Notes: generated by a model not told the origin, from the sequence alone. A DNA stretch of 64,000 nucleotides from CALMEC01 sp963765105 (GCA_963765105.1 CAVXUW010000003.1:82608-146607); one strand, 5' to 3'. Shown: positions 31,999 to 40,440, numbered from the stretch's first letter. Translations and numbers: made by a program.

Positions 31999-33593
31999 TC
32001 TGCCCCGGGTGTCGCCTTCAGGTTGCGGCAGATGCGCCCACGTGCGGGACGTGTGGCGCATCCTGTCGCATCGGCCACGGCGCCCTCGCGCTCGTGCTGC
32101 CCGACGCACGGCGTGTGGCGCTCGAGGGATGCGTCACCGTCGGTCGTTCCGACACGTGCACGGTGCAGGTTGACGAGCCGACGGTCTCACGGGTGCACGC
32201 GCGGATTCTTGCGGCCATCGACCCGCCGATCCTCCAGGACGCCGGTTCGAGCAACGGGACGTACCTCAACGGCCTCTCGGTCCGCGCTTCCGGAATGGCT
32301 CTGACCGAGGGAGCCGTCCTCCATCTCGGCGACGCGCAGCTTCGCGTCGAACGCGTCGATGCGGCCGGTGGTCCGTGGCGCGGAGGCGCGACGATCCATG
32401 CCCGCCCCGGCGCCCCGGACGGCCGGCTGCGGCTGCGCGAGGGTGTCACCGTCACCCACGCGGAGCACGCCGGTCGGTTGACCTACACGGTCTACGCCCC
32501 GGAGGGCCATGACATCGTCCGCGTCGGCGGTGCCGATGCCGCGCTGCTCGAGCGGATCGACGGCGCGACGAGCATCGACGCGCTCGTGGACGAAATCCGT
32601 CGCACGCGCGGGGCGTGGGGCGTGGGGCGTCTCGCGCAGCTCGTCGCCGTGCTTGCCGAGCGAGGGCTCGTGGACGGTGCGGTGCGATCCGACCCGCCAC
32701 GGGCCGGGCTCCTTCGCCGGCTCCTCGCGCCGCGTGACCTCCTCGTTCCGGGCGCCGGTCGAGCGCTCTCCGCGATCTACCGGCGCGGTGGGTTCCTCCT
32801 CGTAACCCGACTCGGACTGGCCGCGCTCATGTTGACCGCCGCCGCCGGTTTCGTCGCGTTCATCGCTCTCGTCACCGGACCGCATGCGACCCCCTTTGTG
32901 GTGCAATCGCAACTTATCTACGGAATCCCGGCGTTTGTGCTCGGGCGGCTTCTCTCCGTCGCGCTCCACGAGATGGCCCACGGTCTCGTGCTGGCGTCAT
33001 TTGGGCACACGGTGGCGCGCGCCGGGGTGACGCTCGTCGCCGGCATCCCGTTTGCGTTCGTCGATTCGTCCCCGGGGTGGCGCGAATCACGGTCGCGGCG
33101 GCTCGCGGTGAGCGCGGCCGGCCCGGCGTGTGATCTCATGATTGGGGGCGTCTGCGCGCTCGCCGCGTTCGCCCTCCAGCCGGCGGTCGCGTCGGAGTTG
33201 GCGTTCCAGCTCGCCTTGGCTGCCTACGTGGGGGCCGCCGTCAACCTGAACCCGATGCTCGAGCGCGACGGCCATCACATCCTCGAAGACCTCGCCGGTG
33301 AGCCCGGCCTTCGCCGCCGCGCGCAGACGTGGATCGCGACGCGGGTTGCGGGAGACACCCCGAGCCGCGACGACTCGCGTGCGCTTCGCCTCTACGGGGT
33401 CGCCGGGCTGACCTGGACGCTCCTGCTCGCCGCGCTGGTGCTCACGGTCGGCGTCATCATGGCCCCGCGATTGTCTGGGGTGCTTCCCGCCGCGCTTTTG
33501 TGGTGCGCGGTCGGCGCGCTGACGCTGTTGGTGCTGGCGCCGATTGCGCAACAGATAGTGGTCCCAGCATGGGTACGGCTGCGGGGGCGCTGA
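31995..33593 (+). CDS. FHA - PqqD-like - M50 site-2 protease fusion
   Basis: A 532-aa fusion. Residues 3-21 form a zinc ribbon (CPGCRLQV...CGTCGASC). Residues 45-115 are an FHA domain (VGRSDTCTVQVDEPTVSRVH, LQDAGSSNGTYLNGL). Residues 140-230 resemble the PqqD/RiPP-recognition winged helix that precedes M50 exporters (ALLERIDGATSIDALVDEI, LVAVLAERGLVDG). The rest is a multi-pass M50 zinc metalloprotease with HEMAHG (about residue 324) and the third ligand in NLNPMLERDGHH (about 416-427). Such proteases process or export peptides at the membrane. The FHA fusion ties it to threonine phosphorylation. It overlaps both neighbours. Confidence 0.8.
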   Translation: MICPGCRLQVAADAPTCGTCGASCRIGHGALALVLPDARRVALEGCVTVGRSDTCTVQVDEPTVSRVHARILAAIDPPILQDAGSSNGTYLNGLSVRASGMALTEGAVLHLGDAQLRVERVDAAGGPWRGGATIHARPGAPDGRLRLREGVTVTHAEHAGRLTYTVYAPEGHDIVRVGGADAALLERIDGATSIDALVDEIRRTRGAWGVGRLAQLVAVLAERGLVDGAVRSDPPRAGLLRRLLAPRDLLVPGAGRALSAIYRRGGFLLVTRLGLAALMLTAAAGFVAFIALVTGPHATPFVVQSQLIYGIPAFVLGRLLSVALHEMAHGLVLASFGHTVARAGVTLVAGIPFAFVDSSPGWRESRSRRLAVSAAGPACDLMIGGVCALAAFALQPAVASELAFQLALAAYVGAAVNLNPMLERDGHHILEDLAGEPGLRRRAQTWIATRVAGDTPSRDDSRALRLYGVAGLTWTLLLAALVLTVGVIMAPRLSGVLPAALLWCAVGALTLLVLAPIAQQIVVPAWVRLRGR

Positions 33594-35005
33594 TGGGGCG
33601 AAGCCGCGAGATCGCGTTGATCGAGCGCCTCGTCGGCGATCCCGTCTTTCGCCGGACGTTCCTGGGCGCGCCCGAGCAGCTGCTGCACGACCTCGGACTT
33701 GGCGAGCTTGCACCGGCAGCCATGTCGTCGGACGGTCCCCGTCTGATCGATGCGCGCGAGTCGCGGTCGGGACTCGGTGGCCTCGCCGCGGTCGCCGTAG
33801 CGGCGATCACGGCCATCGAGTTCGTCGATCAGGCCGATGCCGCGTCCCCGACGGCGGCCGCGACCGTTCCGGTGGAGCCCGTGGTCGACCCCGACGTCTC
33901 GGTGGGCGTCCCCGCTGCGGTGACGCCCATCGACGCAAGCGCGCTCATCGGTCCGAACGCCGGGGGAGTGCTCCATGCGTCAGAGTTCGACGTCCCGGAC
34001 CCCGAGGGAGCGCACAGCGACGCCGGGCGGTTCCACGCGGGGTACGACCTGTTTGCCGCCGCCGGTGCGCCGGTGCGCACGCCCGTCGCCGGCGTCGTGA
34101 TCGAAGCGTCACCGTCGCGTGGCATGTCCGGTCAGGTGTTCGGCGGTGTTGTCAAAGTCCAGGGCGCCGATGGGCGGATTTGGGTGTTCCGCCACGTCGT
34201 TCCTGGCGCCGTGGGCGTCGGCGCCACCGTGCCGGCGGGCCAGGAGATCGCAACGGTTAGCCCCTGGACCGGTGGCACGCCGCATGTGCACCTCGAGCTG
34301 TGGCGGACCCGTGAGGGCGGCTACCGCGTGGAGAACATGGACGACCCGTACGTCGATCTCGCCCGCGTTTACCCCGGTCGTGGATCGGCCGTGCCGCCGG
34401 CGTCCGCCGGGGCAACGGGCGTGTCGCCTCCCGCGGGCACGAGCCCCACGGTGCTGAGCAAGGGTCGGGCGAGCGGTGTCTTCCAGATCGTCGGCGCGAC
34501 GAACCCGCCGGTTGGCGCATCGGGAGCCTCCGGCCCGGTGGAGGTTCCGGTGCCCGTCGACATCGATGCCGGCCCGGTCGGCGAGTACCCGGGGGACGCT
34601 GCCCCGAGGGAGGCGATCGCGCGGTGGATGGCGACGCAGGCGCAGGCCGCAGGCCTACCGCCCGAGCTGCCCGTGATGGCGTCGCTCGTCGAGTCGGGCC
34701 TGCGCAACCTGAGCTACGGCGACCGCGACTCGGTCGGGTTCTTTCAGATGCGCACCGGTATCTGGAACAGCGGCGCCTACACCGGTTACCCGGAGCGCCC
34801 GGAGCTTCAGATGCGCTGGTTCATCGACCGTGCCCTCGCGCTGAAGGCCGATCGGATTGCCGGTGGCGACACCACCTTCGGTCGCGACCCGGCGACCTTC
34901 GGCAACTGGGTCGCCGATGTCGAACGACCCGCCGAGCAGTACCGTGGCCGCTACCAGCTCCGCCTCGACGAAGCTCAGCAGCTCCTGCGCTTTCCCCGCC
35001 CGTAA
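33593..35005 (+). CDS. M23 endopeptidase plus lytic-transglycosylase-like cell-wall hydrolase
   Basis: A 470-aa protein with two wall-degrading modules. The M23/LytM domain (about residues 130-265) has both zinc motifs, HAGYD and HVHLELW. The C-terminal domain (about 340-470) looks like an SLT fold with the catalytic Glu in ASLVESGLRN, then SVGFFQMR and WFIDRALALKADRI. The N-terminus is unusual: about 35 residues (IALIERLVGDPVFRRTFLGA, PEQLLHDLGL) resemble a RiPP-type leader, and a hydrophobic stretch (GLGGLAAVAVAAITAI) comes only at about residue 60. I chose the ATG at 33593 (TGATG overlap); 33569 is possible. It is the best candidate cargo or output of the eCIS. Confidence 0.82.
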   Translation: MGRSREIALIERLVGDPVFRRTFLGAPEQLLHDLGLGELAPAAMSSDGPRLIDARESRSGLGGLAAVAVAAITAIEFVDQADAASPTAAATVPVEPVVDPDVSVGVPAAVTPIDASALIGPNAGGVLHASEFDVPDPEGAHSDAGRFHAGYDLFAAAGAPVRTPVAGVVIEASPSRGMSGQVFGGVVKVQGADGRIWVFRHVVPGAVGVGATVPAGQEIATVSPWTGGTPHVHLELWRTREGGYRVENMDDPYVDLARVYPGRGSAVPPASAGATGVSPPAGTSPTVLSKGRASGVFQIVGATNPPVGASGASGPVEVPVPVDIDAGPVGEYPGDAAPREAIARWMATQAQAAGLPPELPVMASLVESGLRNLSYGDRDSVGFFQMRTGIWNSGAYTGYPERPELQMRWFIDRALALKADRIAGGDTTFGRDPATFGNWVADVERPAEQYRGRYQLRLDEAQQLLRFPRP

Positions 35006-35022
35006 CGCCGGTCGTGCGCGGT

Positions 35023-37632
35023 CTATTCGGGGATGATCTCTGGCAGCGGCGAAGCCGGCGGTGAGGGGCGCCGGGGCGGAGTGGTGACTCGCGGGGTCCC
35101 CTGTGGCGCTGCGCGTGGCACGACGACTGGTGGCGGTGGCGGTTGCGTGAGCGTCACGATCACCCGGCGTCCGTTGGGGGACAGCCGTGCGGTGACCGAC
35201 GTCAGGCGGGCGCCCGCGGTGGTGACGCGGATGCGCACCCGACCGGGACGGTTGCCAATCGTCAGCGTCACACCCGGCAGCGGGCGCGAACGTGTCACGC
35301 CGGTGGCGATCCCCCCTTGCCACAACGAGAAGGTGGCGGAGCCGTCGGCGATGCGGCCGGCGACGGGTGAGAGGCCGTGACCGTCGAGTGGCTGATCGAG
35401 GTTGAGGCTGACGGTGGTGACGAGACCCGATCGGCGTGTCGACACACCTGTCAGGGTCGTGGTGCCCGACGATGGGCGTGCCGCGGGGAGAGGCGCGCGA
35501 CGATCGATCTCACCCCGGTCCAAGTCGATTGTGGCAACCGAGCCCCCGGTATTGACCACGATGGCGCGACCCGCGTCGTTGACGGCGACGGCCAGGGGGC
35601 GCGTACCGGCATCGATGAGGCGCGGTGTCTCCCCCGGGCGGGCGGCATCGACCAGGGCGACCTGGTCGCTTCCAGGAAGTGCGGCGACGATGCGCCCGGT
35701 ATCGGGAACCGCGGCAATGTCGACCGGCGTCGTCGGTAGCGCGATCGTCCCGGACATCTGCCCGGACCTGACGTCGGCGACGGCGATGCCTCGTTCAATG
35801 GGGACGGCGATGCGTCCCGACGAGTCAACCACGATCCGGCCGTGCGGGCGACGGCCGACGGCAATCGATGACGTGCGGCTCAACACCCCGGCCCCAACGG
35901 TGAACACCACCGCCTGGCCCCCGGTCGCATCGCCCACGACCACTGTCGCCCCCGACGTCCCGAGGCCGCTGGGGGCGAAGCCCAGGACGATGCACGGGCC
36001 GAGCGAACCGATTGTGGGGACGCGGCACAAGCGCCCGTTGTCCGATCCCTCCGTGTAGGCCACCACCGTCACGTCGTCTGCATGAGCAAGGAGTGTCGTG
36101 GGGCCGGTGGGGGTGACGCTCCTGGCCGCGAGCGTCTCCGCGTCGCGCAGTGTGAGGGCGGCGGCATCGGCAATGAGCACACCGTCACGTCGAACGGCCG
36201 TTGCCCGAGGAATGCGGGGTTCGCGCGCCTGTGCGGTCACGTTCAGCGTGCGCAGGTCGAGTCGAACCACACGCCCGTTGGGGTCGGCGATCACCGCCGT
36301 GTCGCCGGCGACGGCGATCTCGGGGCGGCTGGTCGGTAGGTCGTCGGCGACCGCGGTGGTCGCGGATGGAGGGGCAACGTCATCGTTCGGCCAGAGAGCG
36401 ACCGCCCCGGCGATGCCCGCGAGCGCGAGCGTGCCAACGCCCACGCCCACGCCGAGCAGTCGTCGGCGTGGCGATGCCGGCGCCGCAGGTTCGGCAGCGG
36501 CCACGGCGCGGATCGATGGTTGGGTGAGCGCGGGGTCGTCGGTCATCGCCGAAGCTGCAGGCGCGAGGAGTTTTGGGCTGTGGGTGCTCACCGGTGCTGT
36601 CGCCGTTGCCGCGGCCGCCGCACCGCGCTGTCGTGACCCGAATAGGGGTGCGAAGGTGCGAAAGCCCTGATCGCTTTCGGGTGAGTCACCATCGCCGACC
36701 GGTGGCGGCGCGCTCACCGCGGGCGCGTCGGCACCATGACGCTCGCTCGCCTGCGCCACGATCGTGGCAGCGTCGCGTCGCCAGCGGGGGCCGAGCTCAG
36801 CGATGAGGAGCTCATCGAGTTGTTCGCGTGCATCGCTCGCCGTGGGTCGGTCCTCCGGCAACTTGGCCAGGAGGGCGAGCAGCCAGCGCTCGATGTCGGG
36901 ATGCAGTTCCGGGCGAAGCGCCGTCGGCGGTGTGGGCGCGTCGTGCACATGCCGGTAGAGCATGGCGACCGGCGTCTCCGCGTCCTCAAACGGCGTCTTT
37001 CCACAGAAAAGTTCGTAGGCGACGATGCCGGCGGCGTAGACATCGGAATGGGAACCGACGTTCTTCCCGACGGCTTGTTCCGGGGCCATGTAGGCCGGCG
37101 TGCCGACCGTCATGCCGGTGACGGTCGCGTTGTGGTCCGATGCCGACAGCAGGGCTTTCGCGACGCCGAAATCGGCCACCTTCACGACGCCGTCGGCACC
37201 GATGAGCAGGTTCTCGGGTTTGACGTCCCGGTGCACGATGCTGTTTGTGGCGGCGTGCGACAGCGCCGCGAGCAGGGCATCCAAGATGATGCCGATCTGT
37301 GCGAGTTCGAGGCGGGCCATGTGGCGACGAAGCGATCCCTGAGACAGGTACTCCATCGCGATGTACGGCACCCCGTCGATCTCGAAGTAGTCGAAGACCG
37401 AAACGATGTTGCTGTGGTTGAGGGACCCGGCGATTCGTGCTTCGCGCAGGAACCGGTCGGCAAAGGCGGGATCGTGGGCGTGGGCCGCGGACAACTCTTT
37501 CAGCGCCACGTGGCGTTCGAGCCCTGGTTGATTGGCCAGGTAGACGACCGCGACGCCGCCGCGACCAATCTCGCGAACAACCTCGTACTTGCCGACGGGG
37601 ATCCCGGTAACGAGTGTGGTGTGCGTCGTCAT
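35023..37632 (-). CDS. Ser/Thr protein kinase with transmembrane helix and external propeller
   Basis: An 869-aa Hanks-type kinase. The N-terminal kinase domain (residues 12-270) is complete: glycine loop IGRGGVAVVYLA, lysine in VALKEL, HRDVKPENLL, DFG in VADFGVAKAL and the APE-like YMAPEQ. A linker leads to one transmembrane helix at about residues 392-413 (LLGVGVGVGTLALAGIAGAV). The outside part is a beta-propeller (about 430-720), then a Pro-rich tail ending SPPASPLPEIIPE. It ends 17 bp from the convergent hydrolase gene and is probably co-transcribed after the PAAR-like gene, whose stop is 6 nt upstream of its AGGAG-preceded ATG. It is the likely kinase for the two FHA proteins. Confidence 0.88.
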   Translation of the reverse strand: MTTHTTLVTGIPVGKYEVVREIGRGGVAVVYLANQPGLERHVALKELSAAHAHDPAFADRFLREARIAGSLNHSNIVSVFDYFEIDGVPYIAMEYLSQGSLRRHMARLELAQIGIILDALLAALSHAATNSIVHRDVKPENLLIGADGVVKVADFGVAKALLSASDHNATVTGMTVGTPAYMAPEQAVGKNVGSHSDVYAAGIVAYELFCGKTPFEDAETPVAMLYRHVHDAPTPPTALRPELHPDIERWLLALLAKLPEDRPTASDAREQLDELLIAELGPRWRRDAATIVAQASERHGADAPAVSAPPPVGDGDSPESDQGFRTFAPLFGSRQRGAAAAATATAPVSTHSPKLLAPAASAMTDDPALTQPSIRAVAAAEPAAPASPRRRLLGVGVGVGTLALAGIAGAVALWPNDDVAPPSATTAVADDLPTSRPEIAVAGDTAVIADPNGRVVRLDLRTLNVTAQAREPRIPRATAVRRDGVLIADAAALTLRDAETLAARSVTPTGPTTLLAHADDVTVVAYTEGSDNGRLCRVPTIGSLGPCIVLGFAPSGLGTSGATVVVGDATGGQAVVFTVGAGVLSRTSSIAVGRRPHGRIVVDSSGRIAVPIERGIAVADVRSGQMSGTIALPTTPVDIAAVPDTGRIVAALPGSDQVALVDAARPGETPRLIDAGTRPLAVAVNDAGRAIVVNTGGSVATIDLDRGEIDRRAPLPAARPSSGTTTLTGVSTRRSGLVTTVSLNLDQPLDGHGLSPVAGRIADGSATFSLWQGGIATGVTRSRPLPGVTLTIGNRPGRVRIRVTTAGARLTSVTARLSPNGRRVIVTLTQPPPPPVVVPRAAPQGTPRVTTPPRRPSPPASPLPEIIPE

Positions 37633-37638
37633 AAACTC

Positions 37639-37950
37639 CTACGCGAGCACGATGCTCTGCCCGGGGTCGACCACGCGGATGGTTCCGCCACGGTTGGTCA
37701 TTCCGGTCAGCGTTTCCAGATGGGCGGGGCGTCCCACAACGGTCAGTGTCGGGCTGGTTCCGGTGGCCGAAACCACGGTTGTACACCGTTTCTTCTTCCT
37801 GCCGCAGCCGACGATCGGTCGGCCCACAACGTCGCCCTCGCGGAGGATGAGGCTCCCCTCGGAGCTTGCGATCTGTTGCCCGGCGTCAAGGACGACGCGG
37901 CCGCCGTGGGAGCAGAGGATCGTTGCGTTCGTGGTGACCACCCGTTTCAT
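37639..37950 (-). CDS. PAAR-like / eCIS-associated small protein
   Basis: A 103-aa protein with ATILCSHGGRVVLDAGQQI, a central IVGCGRKKKRCTTVVSATG and the C-terminal VDPGQSIVLA. I recall similar small Cys-containing proteins (CSHGG near the start, GC and C-TTVVS in the middle) accompanying contractile systems as PAAR-like tips. Three Cys and His in CSHGG could hold a metal at a spike apex. The ATG at 37950 follows a GGGGAGG site. It precedes the kinase gene and diverges from the LuxR regulator, so its synthesis could be set separately from the structural operon. Confidence 0.6.
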   Translation of the reverse strand: MKRVVTTNATILCSHGGRVVLDAGQQIASSEGSLILREGDVVGRPIVGCGRKKKRCTTVVSATGTSPTLTVVGRPAHLETLTGMTNRGGTIRVVDPGQSIVLA

Positions 37951-38034
37951 CGCGCGGAAACAACCTCCCCATCGGCAATACCCAACGAGTGTACCCCGGA
38001 AGGACGGTATTTCCGGCGGCGGTTCGTTACTCGA

Positions 38035-38040
38035 TACAAT
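38035..38040 (+). promoter_or_regulatory. -10 element TACAAT for the LuxR-type regulator (leaderless)
   Basis: TACAAT lies 8 nt before the ATG at 38049, and no Shine-Dalgarno sequence is present between them. Transcription should start within a base or two of the start codon. Confidence 0.6.
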
Positions 38041-38048
38041 CCCGCGCA

Positions 38049-38690
38049 ATGAATGTTTTTGTGGTGGATCCCCACAGCATCTATCGTCGTGGCCTCGCGC
38101 TGTCTCTGCGCGGTGTGGACGACATCACCAGCGTCGAGGAGGCCGGCAACGTCGATGAGGCACGCGCCAACGCGGCTCTTGCCGAGGCCGATGTTGTCGT
38201 GATCGACCCCGACGGCCTGCCGGGCGGTCTGGATCTGATCACCGAGATCGTGGAGGTCGCCGGTGGACGCGTCATCGTCTGCACCACCCGTCAGGGCGAG
38301 GAAGACATCCTGGCCTCGGTCGAGGCCGGCGCCATGGGTTACCTGTCGAAAGAGACGCTGGGACCGGACACGTTGATTGCCGCCGTGCGTGCCGTTGTGA
38401 GTGGCGCCGGGGTAATGGCCCCGGAGTTTCTCGGCGAGCTTCTTCGCGGCGTCAACCGTGCATCGCGCGTGTTCCTTCGTCCCCAGGGCATGGCGCTCTC
38501 GCCACTCAACACCCGCGAGGTGAAGGTGCTGCAGCTCGTGGCTGACGGTCACGCCATCCGCGAGGTCGCGACCGAGCTCTCCTACAGTGAACGGACGATC
38601 AAGAACGTTATTCACGACGTGGTGAGCAAGCTCAACGTCAAGACGCGTGCGCAGGCGGTCGCCCAGGCCGTCCGTGACGGCTGGATCTAG
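38049..38690 (+). CDS. NarL/LuxR-family response regulator
   Basis: A 213-aa regulator with an N-terminal receiver (MNVFVVDPHSIYRRGLALSL, the phospho-acceptor in ADVVVIDPDG, the conserved Lys in MGYLSKETLGPDT). The C-terminal LuxR helix-turn-helix spans about residues 150-210 (LSPLNTREVKVLQLVADGHA, SERTIKNVIHDVVSKLNVKT, RAQAVAQAVRDGWI). It is divergent from the PAAR-like/kinase pair and ends the eCIS region, so it is a reasonable candidate for transcriptional control of the locus. No partner histidine kinase is adjacent. A leaderless start is supported by the -10 at 38035-38040. Confidence 0.85.
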   Translation: MNVFVVDPHSIYRRGLALSLRGVDDITSVEEAGNVDEARANAALAEADVVVIDPDGLPGGLDLITEIVEVAGGRVIVCTTRQGEEDILASVEAGAMGYLSKETLGPDTLIAAVRAVVSGAGVMAPEFLGELLRGVNRASRVFLRPQGMALSPLNTREVKVLQLVADGHAIREVATELSYSERTIKNVIHDVVSKLNVKTRAQAVAQAVRDGWI

Positions 38691-38773
38691 ACGGCCGAAA
38701 CGTTGGGCGGTCCAGCCGTCCGGTTGCGGGAACCGTGAGGTCGGTCGTGGTTTTTGTGCCATGACACCCTCGA

Positions 38774-39118
38774 TTACGTGACCCTCCACTGAGTCACTTC
38801 TCGGATGGTTTGCCGGACGGCCCGTTGCTCCGTGATCGTTCGGATGCTGGCCACCACCGTGCTGAGTGTGGGGAGGTCCTTCAGCGCCGATTCCTCACGG
38901 AGGTTGGTCAGTATGGGGTCGATCGCCGCCTCCGCCCGTTCCTGTGACGCCGCTCTGCCGGGTCCAGCCACATGTCGGGCGGCATCGCGGTTCGCAAAGT
39001 AGCGGTTGGCCAGAGCCCCGACGACATCCCGAACCTCCGGGCTCCGACCATCGTCGCACCCTGGCGGGTGTTCGTCACGTTGGCGCCGCATTTCGAACGT
39101 CGTGACACGGATACCCAT
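38774..39118 (-). CDS. Hypothetical protein, helical
   Basis: A 114-aa, mostly helical, charged protein (RYFANRDAARHVAGPGRAAS, ALKDLPTLSTVVASIRTITE, ending REVTQWRVT). No signal peptide or membrane segment and no family I recognise. The start MGIRVTTFEMRR is supported by a TAGTCT -10 element 6 nt upstream (39125-39130), giving a leaderless transcript. It is convergent with the LuxR-type regulator, 83 bp away. Confidence 0.5.
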   Translation of the reverse strand: MGIRVTTFEMRRQRDEHPPGCDDGRSPEVRDVVGALANRYFANRDAARHVAGPGRAASQERAEAAIDPILTNLREESALKDLPTLSTVVASIRTITEQRAVRQTIREVTQWRVT

Positions 39119-39124
39119 AGAGCA

Positions 39125-39130
39125 AGACTA
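39125..39130 (-). promoter_or_regulatory. -10 element TAGTCT (leaderless)
   Basis: TAGTCT on the minus strand ends 6 nt before the ATG at 39118. Confidence 0.45.
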
Positions 39131-39218
39131 GGTCCCCGAACAGGATTCAGCGACACTCTGAACCCGTCGTGCACGAATGTCTGCACCTTCGTACGGCGGC
39201 CCCGCGTTGGCGCCCGGC

Positions 39219-39491
39219 CTACTCGACGGGGGGTTCCGCCTCATCGGGTGCGGCCGGGTCGTACCACGCGGCCGTCCCGATATCGATGGCCGCGCCCGCT
39301 GCTTCGCGTGGCTGCACGATCGTGCTTGGGGGCGTCGCGGTCGCCGGCGGGGCGATCGGGATCCTCTTGTTGATCGCCGTCATGGTGACGACGGCGGCGG
39401 CGGCGAGAACGCCCGCGGCCAACAGGAGGTTGCGCTTGCGTGTGAGCAACCACAGCGCCGAGCGGGAATGGGGGTCAGGATCGACAGTCAT
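39219..39491 (-). CDS. Small single-pass membrane protein
   Basis: From the ATG at 39491 the product is 90 aa: a short basic N-terminus (RSALWLLTRKRN), one transmembrane helix (LLLAAGVLAAAAVVTMTAI) and a Pro/Ala-rich acidic tail outside (IPIAPPATATPPS, ending DEAEPPVE). AAGG lies about 7 nt upstream. A longer ATG start at 39551 exists but adds nothing protein-like. Function unknown; it diverges from the exported protein at 39760. Confidence 0.5.
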   Translation of the reverse strand: MTVDPDPHSRSALWLLTRKRNLLLAAGVLAAAAVVTMTAINKRIPIAPPATATPPSTIVQPREAAGAAIDIGTAAWYDPAAPDEAEPPVE

Positions 39492-39746
39492 AAGAACACC
39501 TTGCTGTTTGCGTCCTCGTGCACGGTGGAAAACCGTAACACCTGGTGTCACGGTAAACGGTCAGCGACGTTCGTTTGGCGGGAAACGACGTGCGGGGACG
39601 CGCGTTTTCGCCGTCTGTGCGGAAAGGTCATCTCAACCACAATCACCGCGGGGCGCGTGACGAGAGCGAGGTATTCGCGCGGGAGCGAACCGGGTGCTTC
39701 GTGGTCCCGGAGACCCGTCACCGTCGGCACCGGCGTACGTGGTCGT

Positions 39747-39752
39747 TACATT
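39747..39752 (+). promoter_or_regulatory. -10 element TACATT (leaderless)
   Basis: TACATT ends 7 nt before the ATG at 39760, with no ribosome-binding site between. Confidence 0.5.
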
Positions 39753-39759
39753 CCTCAAC

Positions 39760-40440
39760 ATGACTACACGCACTCTTGCCCTTGCCCTAACGAGCGTCGC
39801 GGCCACGGCCGGCGTCTCGTCGGCCTCCGCGGCCGTCATTCCCGTCGGGAGTATCCCGGCGACGAGCGCCAACGCCGCGGGTTTCGCGCCACCCGGATGG
39901 CTTGCCGAGAAGAAGGTCCGTGGCGACCTTGACCGTGACGGCGATCGTGACCTGGCCATCGTGCTCGTCCAAGACCCGAAGGTCGGCTCGGCCTATGGTG
40001 TCAACGACGGTTCGCGCGCCCTGGTATTCGCTCGTCGAGACCCCAGCGGGACACTGCGTCGTTCGGGCGTCGCGCCCCTCCTCCTGGGCTGTCGCGAATG
40101 TGGCGGGGCATTCTGGGGTGCCAGCGGCATGCCCGTCAATCTCTCGTTCTCCGGCGGTAATGTCGTCGTGAACCAGCAGTTCGGGTCGCGTGAGCTGACC
40201 TCGACCGTCCACCGCATCCGCTGGAACACCACCCGTCGCAAGTTCCGTCTTGTCGGTCTCGACACAGTCCTCCTGGATCGAGGCACGCTGACGTCGACTG
40301 AGGTGAGCACGAACCACCTCACGGGCCGTCAGGTCACCACAAAAAAGAACGGGTCGAAGTTGATCTCCCGGACGACACGCACGGTGAAGGTTTCTCCGCG
40401 ACCGATCGCCGGGCTTGTGTTCGGCAGCACGAAGCCGTAG
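39760..40440 (+). CDS. Exported protein with FG-GAP/VCBS-like motif
   Basis: A 226-aa protein with a Sec signal peptide (MTTRTLALALTSVAATAGVS, cleavage near SASA-A). A calcium-loop-like motif VRGDLDRDGDRDLAIVLVQD (about residues 53-72) resembles one VCBS/FG-GAP repeat. A Cys pair (GCRECGGAFWGAS) may form a disulphide. The C-terminal half is basic and beta-rich. The family is unknown. The start is supported by the leaderless -10 at 39747-39752; an earlier in-frame start at 39694 lacks any signal. Confidence 0.6.
   Translation: MTTRTLALALTSVAATAGVSSASAAVIPVGSIPATSANAAGFAPPGWLAEKKVRGDLDRDGDRDLAIVLVQDPKVGSAYGVNDGSRALVFARRDPSGTLRRSGVAPLLLGCRECGGAFWGASGMPVNLSFSGGNVVVNQQFGSRELTSTVHRIRWNTTRRKFRLVGLDTVLLDRGTLTSTEVSTNHLTGRQVTTKKNGSKLISRTTRTVKVSPRPIAGLVFGSTKP

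Noticed and set aside
14723..35005. Prophage or type VI secretion system
   Set aside because: No capsid, terminase, integrase or TssJLM; gene order, AAA+ ATPase and DUF4255 cap fit eCIS.
36736..38052. 438-aa plus-strand frame
   Set aside because: Lies antisense to the kinase domain and the PAAR-like gene.
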